This document shows, piece by piece, positions 25,893 to 34,445 of a stretch of DNA of 64,000 nt. The position numbers and the translations under genes were made by a program. This DNA comes from JAHRAW01 sp965243285 (GTDB lineage Bacteria > Pseudomonadota > Gammaproteobacteria > Arenicellales > Poriferihabitantaceae), in NCBI GenBank assembly GCA_965243285.1, contig OZ251537.1:1612001-1676000 (forward strand), read 5' to 3'. The notes beneath the pieces are model-generated. The model was not told the DNA's origin. It searched no databases and worked only from the letters and a program-made list of their open reading frames with translations. Every line of letters begins with the position of its first letter. The first letter of the stretch is position 1.

Positions 25893-26747
25893 TCACGGCG
25901 CGGCTGGCTTGGTTTTTAGCGCCAGCCCAAGGGCGTACAACTCGCGGGCGTTGCCGCCGAGCAAGCGGGCGGCGATTTTGCTGGCCTGTTTCAGCGGCAG
26001 TTCGGATAGCAGCACGCGCATGGTGGCGGTGGCTTGTTGGGGGTCGGTTGGCGCGGCGACAGCGCCGCTGATGATGATGACGAATTCGCCCTTGCGGCAG
26101 TTCGGGTCGGCCTGCAAGGTGGCGCGTACTTGCGCCACCGCGCCGCCATAAAAGGCCTCGAATTTCTTGGTGATTTCCCGCGCCACGGTGAGCTGGCGGT
26201 CGGCGCCGAAGGTGGCCTCGATGGCGGCCAAAGTGGCGGCGATGCGGTGGCTGGATTCATACAACACCAGCGTGCGCGGCTGGTGTTTCAAGGTCGCCAG
26301 GCGCTGTGCGCGGGCGGCCGCCTTGGCCGGCAAAAAACCCTCGAAGCAGAAGCGGTCGACGGCATGCCCGGCGGCCGACAACGCGGCGATCAAAGCGCAC
26401 GCCCCGGGCACCGGCGTCACGCGCAAGCCATGGCGGCGCGCCGCGACCACCAAGCGATGCCCGGGGTCGTTTATGAGCGGCGTGCCGGCGTCGCTGGTCA
26501 GCGCCAGATGGGCGCCGTCGGCGAGGCGCGCCAACATGGCCGGCAGTCGCGCCGCCTCGTTGTGCTGGTGGAAGGATTTCACCGGCGTAGCGATTTCCCA
26601 ACGGCTGAGCAAGATGGCGGCGCGGCGGGTATCCTCGGCGAGAATCAAATCCGCTTGGCGCAACACCGCCAAGGCGCGCATGGTGATGTCGTCCAAATTG
26701 CCGATGGGGGTGGCGACGATGGACAGCGTTCCGATGGGGTTGGGCAT
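25893..26747 (-). CDS. rsmI: RsmI, 16S rRNA (cytidine-1402-2'-O)-methyltransferase
   Basis: Tetrapyrrole-methylase-fold enzyme acting in the decoding centre. It begins MPNPIGTLSIVATPIGNLDD, with ILAEDTRRAAILLSRW, LTSDAGTPLINDPGHRLV and VPGACALIAALSAAG. 284 residues from the ATG at 26747; an upstream in-frame ATG at 26822 precedes non-conserved sequence. Divergent from lpoA, as in E. coli. Confidence 0.95.
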   Translation of the reverse strand: MPNPIGTLSIVATPIGNLDDITMRALAVLRQADLILAEDTRRAAILLSRWEIATPVKSFHQHNEAARLPAMLARLADGAHLALTSDAGTPLINDPGHRLVVAARRHGLRVTPVPGACALIAALSAAGHAVDRFCFEGFLPAKAAARAQRLATLKHQPRTLVLYESSHRIAATLAAIEATFGADRQLTVAREITKKFEAFYGGAVAQVRATLQADPNCRKGEFVIIISGAVAAPTDPQQATATMRVLLSELPLKQASKIAARLLGGNARELYALGLALKTKPAAP

Positions 26748-27116
26748 ACGCGGCGCCGGCGTTGGGTGCTTTGCGGTAGGTGCGCGCCTCTCGTATAATT
26801 TTGCTAAGGCGGCGGCTGGCATTGTAGCCCTCGGCGGCGGGATTATAATCGAGCGTCACGTCGACTGGCGACTGGCGATGGGCGATGCGGTGGCGATGAA
26901 ACAAGCATAATCGCCATGGGATTCGCGCCATAGTTTGCCCATTAACATGTGGGCGGATAATGTGGCGCTAGTTTGTTCATGAACATTGTGTATTAACATG
27001 TTCATGGTTATGCCATTAACATGGCGTTAATATGGCGTTCGACAACATGGCGCTCCAACATGGCGCTCGACGATTCCGTTAGATAGCGTTGCCCGATAGC
27101 GCTGCGCGATAATTTT

Positions 27117-27655
27117 GGGAGTTATATATCTAAATCTGCAGTTCGATTGGCGTTTTTTTGAGATCAACGGCTGATTTAGGGGCTGCGTTTGATTTTTGGC
27201 TTTGGCTTTTTGGTTTTTGATTTTCGATTGTCGGTTTTGCATTTAAATTTTTCACGCCATCAGCCACAAAAGATGAGTTAAAAGATACAACATCAACAGA
27301 AAAATCAAAAGCAAAGCCACATCAACAGCGAAAGACTTAAATCAAAATCAACAGCGAAAACCTAAGTCGAACTCAGCCTCAAAGCAACCCCACCAAAACT
27401 GGCAAAAAGTCGCCAGTTTTGACTCCCCCTCCAAAAAGCAACAGCGGTGGGAGTGAAGACTAAAAGCGAAAAGCCAAAGCAACAGCGAAAAGCCAAAGCA
27501 ACAGCGAAAAGCGAAAAGCGAAAAGCGAAAAGCGAAAAGCCAAAGCGAAAAGCCACATCAAAAGCCAAAGCGAAAAGCAAAATCAACAGCAAAATCAACA
27601 TCAACATCAAGATCAAAATCAAACCCAGCAGTGCAGATTTAGGTATATAAATCCG
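27117..27655. mobile_element. Composite repeat element E7 (MITE-like, both ends)
   Basis: Left end GGGAGTTATATATCTAAA begins at 27117. The right end GTGCAGATTTAGGTATATAA finishes at ~27655. ATAATTTT flanks both sides exactly (27109-27116 and 27656-27663). The left subterminal box is GGCGTTTTTTTGAGATCAA. The core carries CAAAACTGGC / GCCAGTTTTGACTCCC (about 27393-27427) and long AAAAGC/AAAGCG arrays. The rest of the 978-bp rsmI-lpoA gap (26748-27116) has AACATG/ATGGCG-rich short repeats and presumably both promoters, but no gene. Confidence 0.8.
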
Positions 27656-27725
27656 ATAATTTTGCCCATTAACATGAGCATGCCGCTGGCTAATTTCCCC
27701 CGACAACTCCACTCGATAATTTTGC

Positions 27726-29855
27726 ATGAATAATGACTCGCGTTATGGTCGCGCTGCGCAGCTTGGGGCGTTGCTGGCCGGCGTGCTGTGGGCGGCGGCG
27801 GCGCTGGCGCAGGCGGTGGCGGTGGACGAGGCGGCGGAGTTCGAAGACGAAGCCATCGCCATCGGCATAGACCCGCAGCCGCAATTTGCCGAGGCCGACA
27901 ATTTTTGGCAGTTGGCGCAGCAAGCCGAGGCGGCGCCGGCGCCGCTTGCGGCGGCGTTATTGCTGCAAGCGATTGACGGCGCCTGGTCGGGGCGCCAAAT
28001 CGACGATGCGCAAGCCTTCATCGAGCGCCTGGCCAGCAAACCGATGACCGACCCCCAGCTGCATGCCTTGAAACTTAACCGGGCGCGCTTGGCGCAAGCC
28101 CAAGGACAACACGCGCGCGCCCTTGGTTTGTTGCGCCTGCTCGATTACACGCTGCATCTAAATCCCCAAGCGCGCGCCGAGCGCTGGCGGCTGGTGGCGG
28201 ATTCACAACAAGCGCTGGGCAACGAGAGCGCAGTCGCGGCGGCTTTGCTACGGCGCGATAAGTGGCTGACGAATCTCGACCGCATCGCCGGCCAACGGCG
28301 CTTGTTCGCCATTTTGAAGTTCCTCGACCCAAGCGGCGTGCAACTGCTGCGCGAGGGGCTGAGCGAGGCCGACCGGGCGTCCGGCCTCGACGATGATCTC
28401 AACGGCTGGCTCGCGCTTGGCGAAACCTTGCACCGCGCGCTGCCGGCTGACCGGGTCGCGAGCATCGCGCGCTGGCGGCGCCTGCATCCGCAGCATCCGG
28501 CCAGCGGACAGCTGTTGAATCAGCCGCTGCTGGCGCGCCCGCCGCCGCGCATCGCCCTATTGTTGCCGCTTACCTCGCCGTTCGCCGAATCCGCGCAAGC
28601 CTTTCACGCCGGCTTCATGGCCGCTCACGGCCAGGCTCGGCAGCCGAATGTGAGCGTGCACGACATCGGCGCCGACCCGACCCAGGTCGCGTTGCACTAC
28701 CGCGCCGCGGTCGCCGGCGGGGCTGATTTCGTGGTCGGCCCGCTGGGGCGGCGCGCCGTCAATGCTTTGCTCGCGGCCGCGACGCCGACGGTGCCGACGT
28801 TGATGATCGGCGAGATTCCGCCGTCGCGGGCGGCGCCTGATTTATACGGCATCAGCCTGTCGCCCGAGCAAGACGCGCGGCAGGTCGCCGAACATGCCTT
28901 TGCCGAGGGGCGGCGCCAAGTCGGGGTGTTGCGTAGCGATTTGCCATGGGGGCGGCGCGTGGCGAACGCATTTGTCGCCCACTGGGAAGCCCTCGGCGGC
29001 GTGGTGGTGGACAACGCTTCGTTCGCGGCCGGCGTGGCCGATTATTCCAGCGCGTTGCGCCAATTTCTCCGGCTGGACAAAAGCATCGGTCGCGAGCGTT
29101 TGTTGAGCGCCCAGCTGGGTCTCAATCTGCAGTTCACGCCGCGCCGCCGCGACGACATGGATTTCTTGTTTCTAGCCACGGACGCCGCCCAAGCGCGATT
29201 GCTGGCGCCGCAGTTGCGGTTTTTTCAGGCCCATGATGTGCCGCTGTACGCTACTTCCGCGGTGTACAGCGGCCACCCCAATCCGGCCACCGACGCCGAT
29301 TTGGACGGCATTATTTTCGGCGACATGGGCTGGATGTTGGACGCGGCGCGGCGCCAAACGCCGCCCGCCACCCGGCCTAAGCGCGACAAGGCGGCGGCGG
29401 TGACCTATGCGGTGGCGCCTGATTTGGTGCTGCCGTCGCCGCCGCCGCCCGAGCCCATGGATTTAGCCGACCTCATCGAAAGCGCGGCGGCGGATGGCGC
29501 GGCGGCCGCCGACAGCGCTGAAAATCACGCCCGCAGCCCCTACCAGAACACCGACCTCGAGCGGCTATACGCGCTCGGTTTGGAGAGTTATCAACTCATT
29601 CCGGCGCTGGCGGCGTTGCGCCGCGACCGGTCGGCGCGCTATTTCGGCGATGCGGTCGACCTCAGCGTGCAAGGCGATGGCAATGTGGTGCGGCGCTTCG
29701 CCTGGGCGCGCTTTGTCGATGGTTTGCCGGTGGCGTTGCCGGCGCGCGCCGATAGCCGCCAGAATGCGGCGCCGGAGGTACTCCAGAATGCGCCCAGTAA
29801 TGCACCCCATCGGCCGGCCCAGGGGTCGCATCCGCCGGCACCATTAATTCGCTAA
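27726..29855 (+). CDS. lpoA: LpoA-like activator of penicillin-binding protein
   Basis: LpoA stimulates the transpeptidase PBP1A from the outer membrane. The N-terminal half is a helical TPR-like domain (to about residue 260). From PPPRIALLLPLTSPFAESAQAFHAGFMAA the LppC/type-1 periplasmic-binding fold follows (VVGPLGRRAVNALL, YGISLSPEQDARQVAEHA). 709 residues. The signal peptide (GALLAGVLWAAAALAQA) has no lipobox cysteine, unlike E. coli LpoA. Pro-rich and acidic inserts at ~560-600 are atypical. Position between rsmI and yraN supports the call. Confidence 0.9.
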   Translation: MNNDSRYGRAAQLGALLAGVLWAAAALAQAVAVDEAAEFEDEAIAIGIDPQPQFAEADNFWQLAQQAEAAPAPLAAALLLQAIDGAWSGRQIDDAQAFIERLASKPMTDPQLHALKLNRARLAQAQGQHARALGLLRLLDYTLHLNPQARAERWRLVADSQQALGNESAVAAALLRRDKWLTNLDRIAGQRRLFAILKFLDPSGVQLLREGLSEADRASGLDDDLNGWLALGETLHRALPADRVASIARWRRLHPQHPASGQLLNQPLLARPPPRIALLLPLTSPFAESAQAFHAGFMAAHGQARQPNVSVHDIGADPTQVALHYRAAVAGGADFVVGPLGRRAVNALLAAATPTVPTLMIGEIPPSRAAPDLYGISLSPEQDARQVAEHAFAEGRRQVGVLRSDLPWGRRVANAFVAHWEALGGVVVDNASFAAGVADYSSALRQFLRLDKSIGRERLLSAQLGLNLQFTPRRRDDMDFLFLATDAAQARLLAPQLRFFQAHDVPLYATSAVYSGHPNPATDADLDGIIFGDMGWMLDAARRQTPPATRPKRDKAAAVTYAVAPDLVLPSPPPPEPMDLADLIESAAADGAAAADSAENHARSPYQNTDLERLYALGLESYQLIPALAALRRDRSARYFGDAVDLSVQGDGNVVRRFAWARFVDGLPVALPARADSRQNAAPEVLQNAPSNAPHRPAQGSHPPAPLIR

Positions 29856-29866
29856 AAACCCGCCTG

Positions 29867-30307
29867 GTGAACAAAAAATCGGCGCGCTTGAAGCCATTGT
29901 TGGAGGGGTTGATAAAGCCGCTGATAAACTCCCCGGCGAAGCCGTTGTTGGCGCCCCATCTGTGGCGGGGGATGGACGCCGAGCGGGCCGCGCTGGCGCA
30001 CTTAAAAGCGCGTGGCTTGCGGTTAATCGCGCGTAATTACCGCTGCCAGTGCGGGGAATTGGACATCATCATGTTGGACGACAATGATTTGGTGTTCGTC
30101 GAGGTGCGCTATCGAAACAGCGAGCGCTTCGGCGGCGCCATCGGCAGCGTGGATGACGCCAAGCAGCGCAAATTACGCAGCGCCGCGGAAGTTTTTTTGC
30201 AGGAATATCCGCCGGACGCCCCGGGCTTCGACTGCCGTTTCGATGTGGTGGCGATGAGCGGCGGCAGCCCGTATCATATCGATTGGATCAAGAGTGCTTT
30301 CGACTGA
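29867..30307 (+). CDS. yraN: YraN (UPF0102) nuclease-fold protein
   Basis: Restriction-endonuclease-like fold protein of unknown role. GMDAERAALAHLKARGLRLIARNYRCQCGELDIIMLDD contains the GE-LDII core; LVFVEVRYRNSERFGGA carries the E-x-K-like strand, with Arg in place of Lys. 146 residues from GTG 29867, 11 bp after lpoA. An N-terminal ~35-residue extension precedes the conserved start GMDAE. Confidence 0.88.
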   Translation: MNKKSARLKPLLEGLIKPLINSPAKPLLAPHLWRGMDAERAALAHLKARGLRLIARNYRCQCGELDIIMLDDNDLVFVEVRYRNSERFGGAIGSVDDAKQRKLRSAAEVFLQEYPPDAPGFDCRFDVVAMSGGSPYHIDWIKSAFD

Positions 30308-30360
30308 ATCCACCGCCGTCGACCGGAGTTTTTCGCCCGTGACCGATATTCTCGCCGCCA

Positions 30361-30390
30361 TGACCCGCCATGACCCGCCATGACCCGCCA
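30361..30390 (+). repeat. Three tandem copies of TGACCCGCCA
   Basis: A perfect 10-bp unit three times in the yraN-diaA gap. Each unit, with the preceding base, supplies an ATG, which creates spurious upstream starts for diaA. Confidence 0.85.
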
Positions 30391-30435
30391 TCGCCCCGAA
30401 TGCCCACCACCATTGCCCATAAAAATCGCCCGCTG

Positions 30436-31041
30436 ATGAATGCTCGCCGCAGTTGGCCGGCGCATGTGGATGCGCTGTTTTCCCGCAGCGGGCGCGCCAT
30501 CGAAGCGGCGCGGCTGGCTTTGAGCGCGCCGGTGGCCGCGGCCGCCGCCGTGTTGGCTAATACCCTGGCCGAGGATGGCAAAATTCTCATCTGCGGCAAC
30601 GGCGGTTCAGCCAGCGACAGTTTGCATTTTTCCAGCGAGTTGCTGAATAAATTCGTGCGCCGCCGTCGCCCGCTGGCCGCTATCAGTTTGGCCGCCGATG
30701 TCGCCACGCTGACTTCCATCGCCAATGATGAAAGCCATGATGTGGTGTTCGCCAAGCAAGTCGAAGCGCTCGGTCGGCGCGGCGATGCGCTGGTGGTCAT
30801 CACTTCCTCGGGCAATTCGCCGAGCATTTTGCAGGCGGTGCGCGCCGCCCAGGATAAAAATATGCGCAGCATTGCCTTAAATGGTCGCGATGGCGGCGCG
30901 CTGTCGCCGCTGTTGGGCGGCGCCGACTTAGACCTCGTCGCGCCGGGCGAAGACACCGCCCGCATACAAGAAATTCACGGCATCATCATCCACGCCTTGT
31001 GCGAACTCATCGACCATCAACTTTTCGGGGAACAACCATGA
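30436..31041 (+). CDS. diaA: DiaA-type SIS-domain protein
   Basis: Sugar-isomerase-fold protein. In E. coli DiaA tetramers bind DnaA and promote timely initiation; the fold is shared with phosphoheptose isomerase GmhA. Motifs: ILICGNGGSASDSLHFSSEL, AISLAADVATLTSIANDESHD, LVVITSSGNSPSIL, ARIQEIHGIIIHALCELID. 201 residues from ATG 30436, which aligns with E. coli DiaA. Gene order lpoA-yraN-diaA-dolP favours DiaA, but GmhA activity is possible given the heptose gene downstream. Confidence 0.85.
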   Translation: MNARRSWPAHVDALFSRSGRAIEAARLALSAPVAAAAAVLANTLAEDGKILICGNGGSASDSLHFSSELLNKFVRRRRPLAAISLAADVATLTSIANDESHDVVFAKQVEALGRRGDALVVITSSGNSPSILQAVRAAQDKNMRSIALNGRDGGALSPLLGGADLDLVAPGEDTARIQEIHGIIIHALCELIDHQLFGEQP

Positions 31042-31694
31042 GCGCGATGGCAATCAAGCGGCCGGCCAAACCAGCGGCGAAGTCGCGCACCACCGGCTGG
31101 GCGCGCCTCGCCTGCGTCATGGGCATGATCTTGCTGATGGCGGCGCCAGTGTTGACGGCGTGCGTGCCGCTGGTGCTGACCGCGGCCACGGTGACGGCGG
31201 TGGATGTATCCCTAGACCGCCGCACCGCCGGCCGATATGTGGATGACAACAGCCTTGAGGTGAAATTACGCAGCCAACTATCCGCCGATGCGGCCCTCGA
31301 TGGCAGCAATGTGAGCGTCACTTCGATGAACGGCGTGGTGCTGCTGACCGGCCAAACGCACAGCGATGCGCAGCGCCGGCGCGCCACCGCCGTGGCCGAA
31401 CAACACGAGCAAACCCGTCGCGTGGTGAACGCCTTGGAATTGTCCGGCAAAACCAACCTCGCCAGCCGCGTAAACGACGCCTGGATAACCACCAAGGTGC
31501 GCGCCCGGCTGCTGGCCACCAAAGGCGTGCCGGCCAGCGCGGTAAAAGTGGTGACCGAACACGGCAAGGTCTATTTGCTCGGGCTGGTGAGCGAGGACGA
31601 GGCGGCCGCGACGGTGGCGGCGGTGCAAAGCGTGGGCGGCGTGACCTACATCGTAAAAGTTTTCGAGCCGCCGAATGTGCCGGTGGGCGAGTAG
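31038..31694 (+). CDS. dolP: DolP (YraP), BON-domain outer-membrane lipoprotein
   Basis: Outer-membrane integrity lipoprotein that supports BAM function. A hydrophobic signal (LACVMGMILLMAAPV) ends at lipobox LTAC. Two BON domains follow: LEVKLRSQLSADAALDGSNV...VVLLTGQTHSDAQRR and ITTKVRARLLATKGVPASAVKV...VYLLGLVSEDEAA. The ATG overlaps the diaA stop (ATGA). 218 residues. Confidence 0.93.
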   Translation: MSAMAIKRPAKPAAKSRTTGWARLACVMGMILLMAAPVLTACVPLVLTAATVTAVDVSLDRRTAGRYVDDNSLEVKLRSQLSADAALDGSNVSVTSMNGVVLLTGQTHSDAQRRRATAVAEQHEQTRRVVNALELSGKTNLASRVNDAWITTKVRARLLATKGVPASAVKVVTEHGKVYLLGLVSEDEAAATVAAVQSVGGVTYIVKVFEPPNVPVGE

Positions 31695-31820
31695 GGCGGC
31701 GGTGGTTGGGATGCGAAATTTGATGCCGCGGCCATGAATTCGGCGGCGCAATCGCCGGCCTCGGGTGCCGCCATGCGTTCGGTGGCGGTGGCGGTGGTGT
31801 CGACGATGGTGGGCTGAGCG

Positions 31821-32303
31821 GTGCAAAGCGCGCGGAAAATTTATCAGCCAGGCGGCGCTGTTTCGTTAGCGGCTTGGCTCGCCGAGTTGCCGCGTCCGCT
31901 GGTGTTTACCAATGGCTGCTTCGATATTCTGCATCGCGGGCATGTGGATTGCTTGGAGCAAGCCGCCGCCTTGGGCGACGCCTTGCTGGTGGGGGTCAAT
32001 AGCGATGCCTCGGTGCGCTTGCTGGACAAGGGCCGGTTGCGGCCGATAAACCCCTTGGCCGACCGCATGGCGGTGTTGGCGGCGCTGGCGTCGGTGGCCG
32101 GCGTGGTCGCCTACGATGACGCGACGCCGCTGGCGCTAATTGCCCAAGCGCGGCCGGCGCATCTGGTCAAAGGTGGTGACTGGCCTCTCGCGCAAATCGT
32201 CGGCGCCGCCGAGGTGGTGGCTTGGGGCGGGCAGGTGCATGCGTTAGCCTTTCGCTTCCAGCGTTCGACTTCCCAGTTGGTCGATAAAATTCGCGGCGGT
32301 TGA
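31821..32303 (+). CDS. rfaE2: D-beta-D-heptose 1-phosphate adenylyltransferase (stand-alone HldE domain II)
   Basis: Cytidylyltransferase-fold enzyme that makes ADP-heptose for lipopolysaccharide core. LVFTNGCFDILHRGHVDCLEQA holds the HxGH nucleotidyl-transfer motif; LLVGVNSDASVRLLDKGRLRPIN and HLVKGGDW follow. 160 residues, equal to the C-terminal domain of HldE, so the kinase must be encoded elsewhere. GTG start at 31821. Confidence 0.93.
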   Translation: MQSARKIYQPGGAVSLAAWLAELPRPLVFTNGCFDILHRGHVDCLEQAAALGDALLVGVNSDASVRLLDKGRLRPINPLADRMAVLAALASVAGVVAYDDATPLALIAQARPAHLVKGGDWPLAQIVGAAEVVAWGGQVHALAFRFQRSTSQLVDKIRGG

Positions 32304-32360
32304 ATTTTTCGGCGCTTTTATAAGATGAGTTATATACCTGTAGACCCATAGGGTTGTTTG

Positions 32361-32450
32361 ATGGCGGCGATGAACACCATCGATAGAATCAAGGCGATTA
32401 TCACGAGGAGTGTAGGCAAACGGCTAACCTACGCGGAACTGATTAAATGA
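32361..32450 (+). CDS. 29-codon ORF coupled to the methyltransferase gene
   Basis: Short frame MAAMNTIDRIKAIITRSVGK... whose TGA overlaps the methyltransferase ATG (ATGA). Basic and possibly helical, no known domain. It could be a leader peptide or the N-terminus of a lost regulator. Kept because of the exact stop/start overlap and a preceding start with open sequence. Confidence 0.4.
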   Translation: MAAMNTIDRIKAIITRSVGKRLTYAELIK

Positions 32451-34149
32451 ACGAAGAAATTTTGTGTATCGGCGATAATCTGCCGATAATGATGGGCATG
32501 GAGAGCAACATGGTGGACTTGATCTACACCGACCCGCCGTTTAAGAGTGAGACGCTTCGCCAGGGTAACACTGAAGCGCATTCGTTCGATGATACTTGGA
32601 GCAAGAAGGAAGTGGATTATGCCTATGCATATAGCCTAAAAGCCGCCTACCCTGAATTGTGGCAGATGATTGTGCTATCTAAAAAGATGCACAGCATTTC
32701 AATGTATAACTATTTGGCATTCATGGGGCTACGGATTGTGCAGATGCACCGCCTGTTAAAGTCGACTGGTTCGCTGTATCTGCATTGCGATCCGAGCGCC
32801 AATTTCTATTTAAGGATAGTGCTGGATTGTGTTTTTGGCAAAAACAATTTTAGGAATGAAGTTGTTTGGAGTTACTCTAAGCCAAGGAATACAAAATATA
32901 AATTTTTGGCTGGGCATGACACCATTTATTTGGGATTTATATACCTAAATCTGCAGTTAGATTGGCGGTTTTTGAGGTCAGCGACTGAGTTAGGGGGGTT
33001 GCGGTTGATTTTTGTTTTTGCTTTTGGGCTTTTGGCTTTTGGCTTTTGGGCTTTTGGCTTTTGGCTTTTGGCTTTTGGGCTTTTGGCTTTTGGCTTTTGG
33101 GCTTTGGGCTTTGGCTTTTGGGCTTTGGGCTTTGGCTTTTAACGTTTGACTCCACCTTAGCTTTTTCTGGGGGGCTGTTGATGTTGGTCTTTTTGTTGTT
33201 GGCTTTTAAATCTTCAATTCATTAGCATTAATGAGGGACAAGGTAAAAAGCAACAGCGAAGTCAAAAGCCAAATCAAAAGCCAAGTCTAAAGCCAAGTCT
33301 AAAGCCAAAAGCGAAAAGCCAAAACCAACCCCACCGTGCAGATTTAGGTATATAAATCTCATTTATTTTTATGCAAAATCTAAAAACAATTTATTTAATC
33401 CTATTCGGGTCACCAGAAAGGTGGCATACAAAGAAGGTTATGTCCGACCCCGTGCAGATGGCACAAAATGGAAGCCAAAAGATGAGGTCCGGCTAAGCGC
33501 CGATGTATTTACCGACATCGGCAACACCTACCATATGCCAAAATCTGAACGAACTGGTTATGATACGCAAAAACCACTCGCCCTATTAGGCAGAATTATT
33601 GAAGCCAGCAGTAACTATGGCGATTTGGCGTTAGATACGTTTTGCGGGTGTGCAACTACTTGCATGGCGGCGGCGGGATTAAATCGCCGCTGGATTGGCA
33701 TAGATCAAAACGAAAAGGCTGTTGAGATTTTCCATAAGAGGTTGGAAAAAGTGTACTACACATCATCATTTGAGACAAACTTCCCATCTGATGCCAAATC
33801 AGAAAAGCCGATTCCGCTACCCCAGCGTGAGGTTTTGGGCTACAGCAAAATCTCCATTAAGAAGGCGAAATTAAATCTGGTTCAGTGCGATCACCGTGCT
33901 AATCAAACACCCTATTGCAGAGGTTGTTTTGGGGGGCCAGGCGAGAAGTTTTTAGAAGTCGACCACATTCTTGCCAAAGCCAAAGGCGGGCTGGATGAGA
34001 TGGGGAATTTACAGTTGTTATGCGGCAACTGCAATAAACGCAAAGGCGATGAGGATATGGATTTTTTATACGAGGTTTTAGACCGAGAATTACACCAAAA
34101 ACGACCGGGAATTGAAGAAAATAGGCAAGGCGATTGGGCAAAGGAATAG
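32447..34149 (+). pseudogene. DNA methyltransferase-HNH nuclease fusion, split by repeat element E8
   Basis: The N-terminal part (to ~32931) has DLIYTDPPF (catalytic motif IV), SLYLHCDPSANFYLRIVLD and NFRNEVVWSYSKPRNTKYKF. The C-terminal part (from ~33361) has TQKPLALLGRIIEASS, the SAM-binding LDTFCGCATT and an HNH-type zinc domain: CRGC, FLEVDHILAKAKGGLDEMGN, LLCGNCNKRKGD. Motif IV before the FxGxx motif indicates a beta-class N4-C or N6-A enzyme. A 429-bp element with an 8-bp target duplication separates the halves. Deleting 437 bp joins LAGHDTIYF to YAKSKNNLF in frame. The intact protein would have been ~421 residues with both modification and cleavage domains. Confidence 0.88.
32932..33360. 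mobile_element. Composite repeat element E8, inserted in a methyltransferase gene
   Basis: Left end GGGATTTATATACCTAAA at 32932; right end GTGCAGATTTAGGTATATAA... to 33360 (final CTC instead of CCC). ATTTATTT flanks both sides exactly (32924-32931, 33361-33368; a preceding C also matches). Inside: the GGTTTTTGAGGTCAGCG subterminal box, CTTTTGG arrays, the TCTTCAATTCATTAGC module and CAAAAGC/CTAAAGCC arrays. The main CAAAACTGGC hairpin is absent from this copy. Confidence 0.9.
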
Positions 34150-34235
34150 CAAAACCCGTGCCGGCCATCGCCCATTTTTTAGTATTTTGCGGGGTCGACT
34201 CAGTATATAACTCCCTATTTTAGGGATAATTTTTC

Positions 34236-34445
34236 ATTCCATTACTAGGCAACCAAATTTCCAAAACCGCACGCTTTTCTTCGGCGACAACAGTGATTTT
34301 TTGCGGGGGATTAATAGCGACTGCATTGATTTGATTTATGCCGCCCGGCCCTTTAACAAGACAAAAAGAATTCACCGCCCCGATGGGCTCGGAGGCCGAA
34401 GGCGCGAGTTGTCGCGATGATTTCACCAAAGCCGCTCGGCACTAG
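34236..34445 (+). pseudogene. Decayed N-terminal fragment of a third DNA methyltransferase
   Basis: In the plus strand one frame reads NRTLFFGDNSDFLRGINSD followed by CIDLIYAARPFNKTK. This matches the start of beta-class methyltransferases (FFGDNLxFLRGI...IDLIYLDPPFNKNK), with the catalytic LDPP replaced by AARP. After a frame change the expected continuation EFTAPMGSEAEGASCRDDF is found. It stops at a TAG at ~34445, overlapping the dipeptidase 3' end. No functional product is possible. Confidence 0.65.

Noticed and set aside
31734..31817. 27-codon frame just before the heptose adenylyltransferase gene
   Set aside because: No overlap or ribosome site comparable to the supported mini-ORFs; low complexity.
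32932..33142. Continuation of the methyltransferase frame into FGLLAFGFWAFGFW-like hydrophobic sequence
   Set aside because: It is read-through into the CTTTTGG array of element E8, not a membrane domain.
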